This document shows, piece after piece, positions 1-12,407 of a stretch of 64,000 nucleotides of DNA. A model generated the notes under the pieces. That model made no database searches and was not told the DNA's origin. It saw nothing but the letters and a program-made list of their open reading frames with translations. Each line of letters starts with the position of its first letter. The first letter of the stretch is position 1. The translations under genes and the position numbers were made by a program. Source of the DNA: Conoideocrella luteorostrata (lineage: Eukaryota; Ascomycota; Sordariomycetes; Hypocreales; Clavicipitaceae); contig JASWJB010000003.1 of NCBI GenBank assembly GCA_032433595.1, positions 248,001 to 312,000 of the forward strand, read 5' to 3'.

Positions 1-3000
1 ATTAGAGCTAGGAGCCCCAATCCAGTTGAGGTCAAGACACATTTGAGTGCCGCTTCCGAGTCGCTGAGTTGAGAAACATGATTCAGCCAGCCAACAGCGG
101 CGAAATTTGCCGCCTTGGCCGAGTATTGGCGACCGCCAGGCAGCAGTGCAGAGGCGAATTCACCGTGGCATAATTGCTCAAGCGCCGATCGATTCAAGGC
201 ATGTGACTGCACAATATTCGACTTGATGTTACCATCATAATCGGCATTGCGTCTTGGCAGCTGCTTTGATGCGTCAACTGGCCGGTTTGCGCTGGCAAAC
301 AGCCGCCGCACCAGTGCCGAATTTTGGTCATAGCCGGCGCAATCTAACCCTGATTTGATGCATCGATGGCATTTAGGTCGGTTCCTGTCGCACTAGCTGC
401 CACATTCAGTCCTGACGTTTGTTGCTTCTGGTTGCAGATATACATACGCCTTTCTTTCGCCTGCGGCACGTCCCGCAGCCACGTGACGTCGCGGGTACCC
501 CTGCCACGCTCTGCATGACACTTCGGTGCGTCCGGCCCAGAGGGAGGGGCAGTGTTTTGCGGAGGTATTGCAGTATGAGGTCAGCCAGATGCTGGAAGTT
601 GGAACAAACGTCGAGGGGTTTATGATGCGCGCGAACTACACGAAATACGAGAAATAGCGCGGTCGACCCGGTCTCTGTATGGTGGAAATACTGCATCTCC
701 ACTTTTACTTGCCCCGTCATTGCTACGACCAGCAGGAGCTGCTGTGTCCATCATTGCGTCTGGTGCTGTCCGCGGTGAGTGCATTTCGGATGGAAAGTTA
801 AGAAATACCTCGGAGAAAGGGTCGACACAAGTTCGTGTCTAGGCGGCGTCGCAGCCATTTAGAGTCGCCGGCTTTTGGGTTCGTAGCCCCGAGCTCCGCC
901 GTACCATTGTGTGCATCTATTGCCTGTGTATTGCGATGCGCGGCTGCACAAAATGCGTGAGAGCGCATAACAAACTCAATGAAAGCGCGGCCGCGTCGAC
1001 CGAGATGTTCTCGTACTTGGTGAGCCCACAGTCGAAAGCCGCCAATTTGCGATGGCCGTTTTCAAGCGTGGCCAATTTGGCTGTCACATACTTCTTGTTG
1101 GGCGGACCCAGCGATTTGCAAGATTATTAACTGCAGCGCTCCAGCATTAAACCGTACCGTCTCTGGCAAATACGTTGGCTCCTGGTAATGCTGCTTTTTG
1201 CGCAGATATTCGAGAGCCCGATATTTGCTGACAGACTTCGAACGTCCAACTGCTAAATGTTAGTTTCCTATTATTCCTACTCATTCTGTTTTGAAGGATT
1301 AGTGAATCAAGCGGTGGATCCGACAGTTTCCTATTATTCCTATTCATTCTGTTGTGAGGGGATGCGGTGGCTTGGCCTAGACTCTCATTGTTGTCTATGG
1401 CCGTGCATCGAGGCTTACGACTAATTTTTAGCCCTTCTATTGTGATCAAGTGAGGCTTATGCGACTGTACCTTCTAGGTATGTTAGCATATTAGTATTTA
1501 CGAGGTCCGGGTGATTTAATTGGATCCCACAGGATCCCACGCATGGAGGGTGATCTATTGAGTGGGCGGCGGGGGGGCTATAATGAAGCTTTGTAAGTTA
1601 TTCTGATCCGGCTTGAGGCGCCCGAATGGGCTCACCAGAATGAAGCGCAGTGTTAATAATTCGGAATGTTTGCCCGACTTCAGAATACTAACACCGTACA
1701 TGAAACATGTAACCCTAAGTAAGATCCACGCATACCCGTGAACCTTAAGCTTCTAACTCTAAACACACCCTTTTCCCAGCTCCCGAACCGCTGCTCCGAT
1801 CTGCTTGTAAGAGACTAATCTAATAAGAAAGCATGACTCTCTGAAACGGTATCGCGCAAGCCAGGCGCTGTTCCATTTTCTCTCCGCCCACGGTACTCGT
1901 AACCCCAGGTCTGTAATAACTACAGTCTGAGCCTCCGCCCTACCATGTGATAATGGCTCGCCCTTGTTTAATAGCAAGTGTTTCGTGTGCTTGTTCACAA
2001 AAACAGGAAAGTGGGTGCATTCTCCTTGTGGCAGAGGAGCAAAGCTGTCACAGGCAGAGGGTAATGTGCGGCTCGAGTAAGTGGGGCTGCGCTGGCTGGA
2101 TTCGACGCCGCGCGCGGAGTACATACACAAGGTACATATCTTATGCGTGTGATTTCCGGAATGTTGGTTTATCTTTTTCGCTGCCTTTCGAAGAATAAAT
2201 TAACATAAGATAAGCGCTAGACTCAAACTAGCTGCGTGTCGCAACCTAATTTTAAGCAGAGAATCCACCCCTTGCGATCTATCGCGTCGATAACGATCTA
2301 CCCCGCTAGCCAGAGCAGCTGGAAATGCCTCAAATAAGCATAGATGCCAAGAATCATGGGGATTCCGCCCCCATTTCTGTCACACAGAAATGGCGTAGCC
2401 AGAGGCCACTCTTCATGTGTAGTGATGGCCATTAAATAAGCTTTTTTTCTTTTCCGGTGACAATTCCTCTTCAGAAAATAATAGTAGCAGCACTACTATT
2501 GTTTTTGCGAAAAAGATTAAGCCTAATTCCTTTCCCGTAAGGTGGGATAGCATGAAGTAATAATCACAATATACAGAAGTACGGCTTATACTAGGCCGTG
2601 TAGAAAGTCGGCGTGAAAGGATTGACCAAATATTCCGGAATCACAGCCTAAATGTTCTTCGACCATAAAAAACATCATATTGAGAACTCGTGTAAAGACC
2701 GTTAGTAATCTTCCCCAGTTTCAATCCACGTCCAAACAGTCTGAGATACCCCGCACATGGCAGTGTAACAGTCACAGCGGCGAGCCACAAAGTTTCTCCT
2801 TAACTCTATACGATTTTGTGTTTTTGAAACAAACGCATAGCGCCCCCGAATTTCCCAGCTATTATAACATACTGTCTCACAGGCATCAGAGATATCATGA
2901 GAAGACATTTCTGAAAATGGCGCATTCAACGACACATTCCTAGCTAGAAATTATCTATAAGAAGAGGCCTAACTTCCCGTCAATAGCTAGAATACAAGGA

Positions 3001-3093
3001 TGACGCCACCGAACCAGATGAACCATAGCCTCTCACTTGTCACATACCCTACCATTAGTATTGGAGGTCACCGAGAACGCTGTCTTTGCTACA
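1..3093. other. Gene-poor stretch, no supported gene
   Basis: I see no coding region with a recognisable family here. Short open frames exist on both strands, but none shows a domain, a signal peptide or splice-consistent extension. The only clear structure is a pair of direct repeats at 1262-1294 and 1325-1357. Confidence 0.5.
1262..1357. repeat. Pair of ~33-bp imperfect direct repeats
   Basis: Two nearly identical copies that begin AGTTTCCTATTATTCCTA and end in CATTCTGTT lie at 1262-1294 and 1325-1357, offset by 63 bp. They differ at about two positions. No coding meaning is evident. Confidence 0.8.
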
Positions 3094-4230
3094 ATGAGAT
3101 ACTTTTCGATCCTTGCTGCTCTTACGCTGATGCGGGCAGCCGCTGGTGGTCTAATCTCCAAGCGTTCAATCCGACCACCAAATAAGTCAGAACAGAAAGA
3201 AGTTAGAAGAACATGCCTTGTTAATGGTTCTATGCCTCTATTCAGACCGACCATACTTGGAAAACGCAATCTCGATCAAAGCTGTAGCAATTACCCGGAG
3301 AGGATCCGAACAGCATACACTGATTGCGCCGCAAGGGCTCGTGCCGGCGCTGCAGCAGCTAGTAGTGGATCTTCAGACCTAATGCAAGCTGTGTTCAAAA
3401 CCGAAGACACAAATACCCGCAACCGTGTCGCCAGACAACTTAAACAGATTGCTGACGAGTGCTCCAAGAGAGGCGACGGAATAACGCCCGTTTCTTGTGG
3501 GCCGAATTTATGTCAGGCAAAAACAAGTGCTGCAGAGACTTTAATGAATAAGGATGGCCAGCCAGGTGTAGACCCTATTGCGCTTTGTGACATCAAAGAA
3601 GCAGATCGTAGCTGCGACGGTCAGGATATTGGGGATATGCTTCTGCATGAGATGTCACATTCTTGGGGCAAGACTGACGACAAAGGATATGGCATGGAGA
3701 ACATTCAAAATCTTGAGACTTCCGTAAGCTTGGATAATGCCGACAGCTACACTCGGTTTGCCAAGGCTGTCCATCTCAAGTGCAAGGTACAAGATATGCA
3801 GCGAGGCGGCAGTTCTCCAGGAGGCCAAGAGCCAACTGAAGAAGGCGAGGAGCCAACCCAAGAAGGCGAGGAGCCAACCCAAGAAGGCGAGGAGCCAACC
3901 CAAGAAGGCGAGGAGCCAACCCAAGAAGGCGAGGAGCCAACCCAAGAAGGCGAGGAGCCAACCCAAGAAGGCGAGGAGCCAACCCAACAGGGCGAGTGGC
4001 CAACCCAACAGGGCGAGTGGCCAACCCAACAGGGCGAGTGGCCAACCCAACAGGGCGAGTGGCCAACCCAACAGGGCGAGTGGCCAACACAACAGGGCGA
4101 GTGGCCAACACAACAGGGCGAGTGGCCAACACAACAGGGAGAGTGGCCAGCCCAACAAGGCGAGTGGTCAGCCCAACAAGGTGAGTGGCCAACCCAACAA
4201 GGCGAGTGGCCAACCCAACAAGGCGAATAG
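3094..4230 (+). CDS. Secreted deuterolysin-like (M35, aspzincin) metalloprotease with heptad-repeat tail
   Basis: This single-exon gene encodes about 378 residues. I chose the ATG at 3094 because it opens a typical signal peptide (MRYFSILAALTLMRAAAGG); an in-frame ATG lies 19 codons upstream. A KR pair shortly after could be a propeptide cleavage site. The zinc site is HEMSH at about residues 185-189, followed by KTDDKGYG. This matches the HExxH plus GTxDxxYG layout of M35 peptidases, where Asp is the third zinc ligand. Several Cys residues suit a secreted enzyme. Residues about 245-378 are 19 heptads encoded by a 21-bp minisatellite, which is unusual for M35 proteins. The stop codon falls inside the repeat, where a Trp codon would be expected. 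The predicted role is extracellular protein digestion. The family call is firm; activity and the function of the tail are unknown. Confidence 0.85.
   Translation: MRYFSILAALTLMRAAAGGLISKRSIRPPNKSEQKEVRRTCLVNGSMPLFRPTILGKRNLDQSCSNYPERIRTAYTDCAARARAGAAAASSGSSDLMQAVFKTEDTNTRNRVARQLKQIADECSKRGDGITPVSCGPNLCQAKTSAAETLMNKDGQPGVDPIALCDIKEADRSCDGQDIGDMLLHEMSHSWGKTDDKGYGMENIQNLETSVSLDNADSYTRFAKAVHLKCKVQDMQRGGSSPGGQEPTEEGEEPTQEGEEPTQEGEEPTQEGEEPTQEGEEPTQEGEEPTQEGEEPTQQGEWPTQQGEWPTQQGEWPTQQGEWPTQQGEWPTQQGEWPTQQGEWPTQQGEWPAQQGEWSAQQGEWPTQQGEWPTQQGE
3826..4227 (+). repeat. 21-bp coding minisatellite, 19 units
   Basis: Nineteen in-frame 21-bp units encode heptads. They change along the array: QEPTEEG once, EEPTQEG about six times, EEPTQQG once, EWPTQQG seven times, then EWPAQQG, EWSAQQG and EWPTQQG twice. 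Because 21 is a multiple of 3, several frames on both strands stay open across the array; those frames are by-products of the repeat and not genes. Confidence 0.95.
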
Positions 4231-4320
4231 TCAACCTCAGACGGCAATTATCCTCCTCAAAACCCCGATTTTCCTCCCCAGAGTCCCGGTTTTCCTTCAC
4301 AAGACGGCGTTTTTCTCTAG

Positions 4321-5700
4321 TAGTGGCGTTGTTCCCTCGACAGACAGTATAGTAATTTACTAGAGTATATAATATTACAAGTTATAGGTAGGGTTAGTTC
4401 AGGAATATAAAACTCGAGTGTTATTTTCAAAAAATAAAAGTGCAGACATTGTCGCGGACTAATACGAGACCCAGCTTCGCCGAGTCTATAATTAGTTCCT
4501 TCCGCTTGGTCCTTACTTAGCCACGAGCTTGAGGCAAGCCTCGACCTCCGGAACTTTCTTCTCTCCTACGTCTCGAATAGACAGTATAAAAGTATTTCTC
4601 TGTTTAGACGAAAATCCCGCACTATTTCAATAGCCCTAGGTTGAATCCTGCTACGTACAAGATAGTAAGAGTAGATGTCACTCACGTGACGGATTAAACG
4701 CTAGAAGGAAGATTCTTTCTTGTTAGATGTACTCAACAACAGCTACCTTACATTACTTTACGATCATCTTGTGTGGTTTACTTACGTACGTACCTGCCTT
4801 CATGAGAACACCTAGGGCTAGTTCACATTAGCGCCTACGTGCTGAATTTTGCTTTTCTGTTATGTGCCGTGTTCGTATGGTGGGATGCTAGGTCCGACTC
4901 GGAGATTTAAAGACATCGACTGGCACAGTCTATTCTCATAAACATGTACACATGTAATAGATCACATGTACATGCTCAAGACATTGTGAGATAGTTGTTT
5001 CTAAGTTCATCTATCACTGTGTTAAATTCTACGTTTTGTATATCGAATTTGTTGCGTGAGGATCATCTGCGAGCTATAACTATGTAAATATGAGCTCACC
5101 ACATCAAATTTGAAGATCAAATCAACGCGTCAGGATGTGTTGGGCTCTGACATCTAGAAGCGATTGCATGGCATGACGAAGAGACAGGCTTTCAGTAGGG
5201 TGAGATTTCAGCTGCCGAATTACATTCTTCAACAGAATCCTCGAAAACATCTATGAGGCTCCATGGATGCCAAGTTGTAGGCGTGAGAGAGTAATCCGCC
5301 GAGACTTCACCACTTGCGTCAATACTTGGATAGATCCCGTCATGTCCACCACAATCAATCAATACTCTTGCCATACGTTAATGAACCCGCTATTACGTAT
5401 ACAATGTAGATGGTCACGGACCAAGGGTTCCGTTTAGCGTGTGCTTTCTACGGAGCAATGGGGTGGTGATTGCGTAGTATGAACGAATAGAGTATGAATT
5501 TGGTCGGGGCGTTACGGGGAGCGTTTAGAGAAGCGAACTCAAGAGATCACAGTGCAGCTTGAATAGTAGTGTATTGTAGACAGCAAATTAATTATGAATC
5601 TCAACCACCATTCCACAGTCCTAGTTTCGGATCTCCAACAGGTCTCAATGATCTCTTGACCGCCATGACACTGTACACACACCCCTTCCAGTCATCGTAT
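4321..5700. other. Intergenic, nothing recognised
   Basis: This AT-rich spacer follows the M35 gene and precedes the 3' end of the sugar transporter. I found no domain-bearing frame. A 60-codon frame on the minus strand at 5192-5374 has no support. Confidence 0.5.
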
Positions 5701-7544
5701 CTACTCGTTATCTTTCAAATCAACAATAGTAGACTTGAACTTCCTAGCAGGAACCTTGCGGTTGAACAGGATGTCGCTTTCACGGTAGGTGCGATGCTTG
5801 AGTTCAGGAAGGAAGAAGAAGGCCATGACCCAGCATACGACAGCGGTGCTACCCCACACATAGCCGCATTTACCTGCCAGGTTCCAGCCCGTCGGGTTGA
5901 GAAGCCGCGAGGCCAGGTAAATCATGGGAATCTCAGCGACGTAGTAGGCAGCGCGACCAACGCCAGTGCTCAAAGCGCGAAGACGGACCGAAGAAGTCTC
6001 AGAGATGATAGTGTACGAAATTGGGCCAAGGGTACCAGCATAGACAAAAGAGATGATGATACCAAGGACCGCCTGGGTGTAGTTGGTTGCGGAGTTCTGG
6101 TGGATAGAGGCGACAATACCGAGAAGAAAAAGCATGGCAATGTTGGCAGCTGTGCCCCAGAGATAGATGGTGCGACGATCGAACCAGGCAGTGAGGGGCC
6201 AAGAGAGCCCGTTGGCAATGAACTGAAGGCACGAGTTGATGAGATTAAGGTCGAACGCACGGTCAGGGGAGATTCCGGCTTCTAAAACGGAGATCAAAAA
6301 TTAGCCACGCACGCTTGAAGCCTCTCATTTGGCAGGCTTAAAACTCACGCTCAAAGAAGAAGGTCGCTTGGTTGGCAATCAGGTTGCCCGCGAAATTTTG
6401 CGATGCGTACATCAAGCAGACGATGACTGTTCTTCTCAAATCGGTACCCTTGAAAAGGTCGAGAAGTGTGGGGGTGCCGCCCATCTGAGCTTCAATCTCG
6501 ACAGTTCTTTCTATCATGGCAAGTGACTGTTGGGCATGCTCTACAGAGTTATTACCTCCGAGACGTTTGACAGAGCGAAGCGCTTCCTCCTTGCGACCCT
6601 TGCGAGAAAGCCACCAAGGTGACTCGGGGGCAAAGAAAATGAGGACCAGGAGAGGCGTCTACACGATAAAATCAGTTCAGGCACGTCCATAGTTCTGGAA
6701 AGGGAAACATACGGGGAATATCCACTGCAGGGCCAGGGGCCCTCTCCAAGCCCATTCATCAGAGCGCGAATTGTAGGCAAGCGTAGCAGCGGCGACAATG
6801 ATCCCACCGATAGACCAACTCATTTGCAGAGTGGCCGTGCAGGCACCTCGAAGGGCCAGAGGGACAATCTCACTGGCATAAGCGGGGGAGTTTGCAATGA
6901 ACAATCCCCAAGGGACACCTTCCAACGCTTGTCCAACGACAAGCAGCTCAAGGGAGTCGGCCTACATTTATTTGATTCAGTTAGCGCGCAAGCTTAAAAA
7001 GGATTGAGTGGGCCAACAACTCACAAAGAAGGAGACAAAAATGGTTGCATTCATGAGAATCAGGCCGAGGATGGCGGTCCAACGGTAGCCGATGCGGTTG
7101 GTAATGGGTCCGGCCAGAAAGACACCGACGAATGCACCACATTGACCGGCTTGAAAGAGGGAGCTTTGCCATTTCGTCTCGATGGTCTTCCCTTCTGTGC
7201 CCGCGACTTCGACGCCGAAGTGATTTTGAAAGGCCTTTTGCGCGACGAAATTGCCGTTGAGAAACATGTCAAACGACTCCATGACCTGGTAGGCATTAGC
7301 GTCCGCACGGCACAGGCGGGATGAACTCGATTGCCGAAATTGCACATACAATGGTAAAACACATGATGAAAGCCCAGAAGGCAGCCCAGGGGTAGGCCTT
7401 GACCGCCTGCCATACGCCCATCTCATGTTCGCGATTCTCGCCGTCGAAGGCATCGCTCATGAGGTCTTGGTTTTTCAAGACGGTGGAATGGTGAACATCG
7501 ACGTGGGCGACCCCCTCCTTCGACTCCATGATAGTGGACGACAT
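5701..7544 (-). CDS. MFS sugar transporter, maltose permease type
   Basis: Five exons encode about 531 residues: 7350-7544, 7025-7285, 6713-6961, 6349-6658 and 5701-6281. The introns are 54-67 nt, with GT-AG ends and preserved frame. The size is normal for fungal alpha-glucoside permeases. Visible MFS sugar-porter marks include the loop motif PESPWWLSRKGR after TM6 (about residues 246-257), DRRTIYLWG in the loop after TM8, and PELKHRTY near the C-terminus. There are about 12 hydrophobic segments. The N-terminus is a hydrophilic cytosolic region containing GVWQAVKAYPWAAFWA, typical of Mal-type permeases. It should import maltose or related alpha-glucosides by proton symport at the plasma membrane. 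A Zn2Cys6 regulator lies 2.5 kb upstream in the same orientation, but no maltase is present, so co-regulation is only a guess. Confidence 0.9.
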
Positions 7545-10045
7545 TGTTGCGGCTGCGGAGGCTCGTCAATGCGATGCAAAGAAGGTAGAAAAGGGAAAAC
7601 TGCTCCGTAGGGAAAAAGGGAAAATGAATGGCAAGCCAGCAAGGGGATTTTATTTGTTTTTGTTACATCGTGCAGCTAGGGCTTATTCCGGCGATGAGTG
7701 TCACCGGTTGCGCCAGCCATCTGAGAGACTCCTTTCACTCGCAAGGGCTAGTGCGTGCGTGAGACACGTGGACTTGTTTGTGTAGCATCAGCCAGGGCTG
7801 TGATAGGTGCGCATACGCCAAGCCGATGAAGCACCGAGCCCCTGCTCCAACAGCCAGCCCTTCCTCTCAGATTGGGCTGCCGCGGGCTTTTGGGATGCGC
7901 ATCCCGGCTTTCTTTGGATTGGGGCCGATGGAAATTGTGCAGTGGTTGGCCGTGGCAGGCCGGCCGACTGCCCGTGTTTGTCCAGAAGCACACAAGATCC
8001 ATGCTGGTCTGGACTCTGGACCGGCCAGCGAGGTTGCTGGTATCGGGGCCGGGAGAAAGAGTTGGCTGTTGGGAGCACCTGTGTTGGCGGCGCCGGCGCT
8101 GCCCAGCTCCCAAAATAAACCCGAAAGACATCTCATCGCAGACCGCAGTCTAGCACGATGCCCAGCCGGTTACCATTCCGTTCCAGTCTGCTTGATCGCC
8201 AAGGATGTACCCGGGCGGCTCCAAGTTTTCACATTGGAGTCTCACGTGGGGTACATTGTTAGCGCTATTGTGGCAGGTCGGTCTAGTGGCGGAGCCTGGG
8301 GCAGCAAGTGCGGGGTAGGTCAACGTTGTATTTGTATTGACGGAGATTGAATGGAGACCGAATGGAGCGCGAATGGAGCAATGGCGAGTACGGGCCACCG
8401 TCTGCCCTTGGTTGGCCAGGCCCCAGTTGGCTCGTGTGCATGTTTTTATAACCTGTCCTATCCCATCCTATTGTTCCAGCCATCAGATCCGTTAGTTGCT
8501 CAAATGGTCGAGTGGCGCCGTCGAGCTGCACGCGGCCTGCACACATTGTGAAGCCTAGGGGCTTTGGGGAATAGCGACGGCGAGCACGGCGTCGGCGGTG
8601 TCTTGGGTGTTTGCAGTAGCACCATGTCACGACCCGCCCCCAAGAAGCACACACGGCAACCAACAGCCAGCCAGCCAGCCACGTCAAGGCCAACCATGTC
8701 GGCACGGCTGGTATCGTCCGACACCTGGCCCGTGAGATAAGACGGCTCTATGGAAGTGGTGCTGTGCGATGCGAAGTTGCGGCCAACATAGCACCAGCCG
8801 TCCTTTTTGGCGTTGGGGGCGGGGTCGTGTCATGACAACTGAGTTGGGACGCAGACATACGCAAGGAGAGTCGACCGGATATCGAAGTACTCCGTATATA
8901 TGAGTGGGTTTTATGCCAGCGTCAAGGACAAGGCTGTCTCGCCAAGGGGTCAAGTCCACTCCCGCACCCCGTGTGTGCATATGGGGTAAAACTGTGCCAG
9001 AATGCACACGTATACGGAGCGCAGAATGGGTTGTACACTATGTACTATGTACTCAGCAGTAAGACTTTCCTTGGATAAAGAAAACACAACTACTGCAGCA
9101 AGTAAATAGCGTGTGACTGTGCAGAAATATCAGGTCATAACCTGCTGTACGTGAAAATGGGCTCTAGGGTAGCCTGCGAAGTAACTTTTCCGGGATGACT
9201 TTGATTGGTCTCGCAAACAAACCAGGCTGGCCGGGTATTTGCAGGTATTATAGCGCTTAGGCTCTCTAGTAATCTATCAAGTACCGCTAGTTCTACCGAG
9301 TACGAAGTGATTTTTTGCCCGTCAGTAGGGGAACGCTACCTCCACGTAGCACTGAAGTCCTAGCTAGCCAGACCTCCACCTAATTGCCGCTGTTTGCCAG
9401 GCCGCTGAGTTTCGCGCCATCGAGGTTGGCGTCGTAGACGCGTTCGACTTCTACGTTTGCTAGTAAACGTTGTCCAGCCCGTTGTAAATCATTCGCATCG
9501 ACGTTTCGTAGTCATTATCATGCCGTCATCTAATTAAGCACGTGCGCACGAACGCGACATGTCTGCACCTGTGCGCCCGGCCGACCGTGACTGAAACTAC
9601 GAGGTTTGTCCTACTCAGGAGGGTCGGTGTGCATGGCGTGCGTAGCAGCGACAACGACACTACTGGCTGAGCCACGTGTCCGACCGATCGGAAATATTTG
9701 ATCTCGCTGTGCGGCATTGGACGACTGGTACGAACGGTGTTGGACGGCTTGTAAGGTGGATTGCATCGCCTCTGCATCCAGCCGACAAATCTGCACGGTT
9801 AAGTGCGCATTCCTGTAATACACGGCGAGAAGTGTGGTTCCGTTACAGCTCTGCCTTTGACTCAGGGCTCTCAGAACCGACCGCGCGTGTCGGTCGATTA
9901 GGCAGCGAGGACCAGGCAGTCTCTGTGGTGTTGAAGTGGACATCAATTCCTGTGAGGTGTTGTGTGGTCCCGACATAATGTCTGTTAGCACGCCTGAGTG
10001 GGAAAATAGTCGCTGAGGATGAGAGAAAGTAAAATGAGATTATAC
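7545..10045. other. 2.5-kb intergenic region, GC-rich near the permease
   Basis: No supported gene. Overlapping open frames on both strands around 7.75-8.7 kb reflect GC-rich sequence and have no recognisable domain. A (CAGC)n run of about four units lies at 8664-8681. Confidence 0.5.
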
Positions 10046-11766
10046 TCATGTATCTATATGCTGTGCTAACTCCTTCTTTACATTGTGCATGCTCTGTGGC
10101 CACCATGCTTCGTTAATCGTGATAAAGCTGAAGCCAGGTCGCCTTGCTTTTACAAAGGACGTGAAACGCTCTAATTCCCACTCGCCAATTCCATTAATCC
10201 ACCACACACCATCAAGAAGCATAGTGAGTGTGAGCCAGTGGGCAAATATATCCATTGCCAGCTCATGCGCTGGGCTCAATACCATACGGCTGTCCCATTC
10301 CATGGTGGTGCTTGGCTCAACCTCTGCGGGTATGCATTCCAGCGTTGATTGAACTAGGTGGAGGTAGTCCAGCGGCACGCGATTGATGAACGCCATGATC
10401 GTCCTCCGCAGAGGCTGCGAAGGCATGGAGGATGTTACGCGGCCGACGTAATTTCTCAACCAGGGCACTACATTGCGCAGTTTGCCTAGCTGAACGCTGT
10501 CGGGGTAAACAGACTCCGTCACGTCGCCGCCATCAAACACACGCTTGTACACATTTTCGAGAACTCGCAGAGCCGAAAAACATGCCTCATGGCCTGATCT
10601 GGCTTCGGATGGGGAGCTTGTGTGAATGGACCGCATTCTTGCGTTGAGCTTGTCCAGCGCGGATTCGTACGTCGCGCATATAATCGGAAGCAAGAAGCGC
10701 TCGGTTCTGTTTGAAGGTCCATCCTCGGAAGTAAAGTCATTGTCGACCAACGAGGTGGTCTCTTCAACAGCGGAGCTCGCACTCCCCATGACTGACGGAC
10801 TGTCGGATACTAGGTCTAGATCTTCGGATCGGCCATGCAGCAAACCTGTGTATGCGGTGTGCGCAACTCGTATTAACGTAATCCATTGAGACTGAGTCGG
10901 TAAAAATACGTCTGGCAGCGTCACGCCATATTGCGTCGCCTTCCGAGACAGTAACACACGAACGCGGTGATTGGAAGACCCATAGAGTGCCATCAGAGCG
11001 GCATTGGCCAGCAGAGGACCATACTCTACGCAGTGATGGATCGCGTCTTGAATCTGGCGAAGCGACGTATTATGGTATTGCTCCGCAGATGTGAGCAGGT
11101 CCCGTATTTCATCAAGCCTCTCAAGTGGTTCTTTGGAGCTCATCAAAATGTCGTGGCACTTGCATGTAGCGGAGAGAGCCATGATTGAAACCATGAGGGG
11201 TCTGTTGGTAAATGCAAGATTTGGAATTCCAACATGCAGTGCGTATAGGTCGTCCTGGTCAAAAGGCAGGACGCGGCTGGTGTGGGTGATGTAGTGACTG
11301 AAAAGCTCGAGTTCTTGTGAGTTCAGCATGTCGGTGGCTTGACTGCGGTCTCGCGCGTCGACGTTATGAGGAGGCATGGACCCGCACGACAGCACTGAGC
11401 TTTTGGTCGTCGAAGAAGTATGCGCAATGTCCGACCATGACGATCGGCTTGGGCTGACATCATAAATAGCCCGATGACCAGCGTCTGTGGCTTCCAGCAC
11501 CTGATATCTTGGTTCAAACCCTTCGTCGGTTGTTTCCGATGCAGATTCCCCGCTGTGATCTCCGTCTGGTGCGTAATAGCGACAGCAGTGGTTGTTGTTT
11601 TTGCACCGTGAGCAGACGGGCCGCTTCTCATCACACTGCCGCGACTTAATAAATGTAAATCTAGCCAAGTCCACGTTAAACTTACCTTTTTTCGTTGCTG
11701 TTTGCATCGGATGCAACCACGTCTGGATTTCTCATGCGACCGTCGCGACCTGAACTCGAGCACCAT
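10046..11766 (-). CDS. Zn(II)2Cys6 transcription factor, sterol-uptake-control-like
   Basis: Two exons (11686-11766 and 10046-11635), separated by a 50-nt intron, encode about 556 residues. The ATG at 11766 is the first in frame before the zinc cluster. The intron splits that cluster exactly. After splicing the order is CIRC-KQQRKK-C-DEKRPV-C-SR-C-KNNNHC-C, a perfect CX2CX6CX6CX2CX6C binuclear zinc knot at about residues 18-44. The linker is Ser/Asp rich, and from about residue 110 a helical region with LELFSHYITHTSRVLPF resembles the regulatory domain common to UPC2-like fungal regulators. It should bind CGG-type sites in the nucleus. The target is unknown; the nearest genes are a sugar permease downstream and an alpha/beta hydrolase upstream. 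Confidence 0.88.
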
Positions 11767-12407
11767 CCTGTTTGTCAAGTACTACGTGTCGCCGGCGCTC
11801 CGCCAAGTGATCTTCGCAGGGAAAAGTTCTTTTTCGTTTTCTTTATTTTGCAAGGAGCAAGCACAGCGGAGCCCTTTATAATTGGAGGCTAAGATGCGGT
11901 TTTAAAGATTTTCGAATGTGGATGCAAAAAATCGACACCATTCGCAGCGACCGACCGTAAGCAGGGGCTAAGCCACAGCACGCCGCCCGCTGTATGTGCA
12001 ATTTGGAAGGCAGTATTTGGAATCCCTTCTTAGTGCTATGCCGAGCTACAGCTGAATCTCCACACGCAGCGCTTGTGTGGCGCGCCAAGGCCGCCTGCAA
12101 TTGAATGATTGACGTTCAAAGCCCAATCGCAAAGGCAAGTGAGATGTGGCTTGGACCTTTTGGTCCTGGGCTGGGCGATGTCAGATAATAATTGATGAAT
12201 TACAACTAATTTCCGCCACTAGCATGTTTTTCCGCCTTGTGTCTAAGCCTCATATCTTCTTCGCATCTGTTCCGCACTCGGCTCCGTACATGTTTCTCGG
12301 AGGAGTGTGTGTCCTCTATCACGTTTGCTTCCTCATTCTTCAACTCCACCCATCGCCTCCATCTAACGTGCGACGTCCGTCCATCCACACTTCAACTCCG
12401 ACGACGC
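11767..12407. other. Intergenic between regulator and hydrolase 3' end
   Basis: No gene recognised. This stretch holds the 5' flank of the Zn2Cys6 gene and the 3' flank of the hydrolase gene, which lie on the same strand. Confidence 0.5.

Noticed and set aside
3655..4300. Long Leu/Trp- or Cys-rich frames on the minus strand over the M35 repeat
   Set aside because: They are a by-product of a 21-bp repeat that has no stops in several frames; the plus strand has the signal peptide and zinc site.
7748..8705. Several overlapping frames of 90-190 codons on both strands
   Set aside because: They lie in GC-rich sequence, overlap one another, and have no domain, splice continuity or signal peptide.
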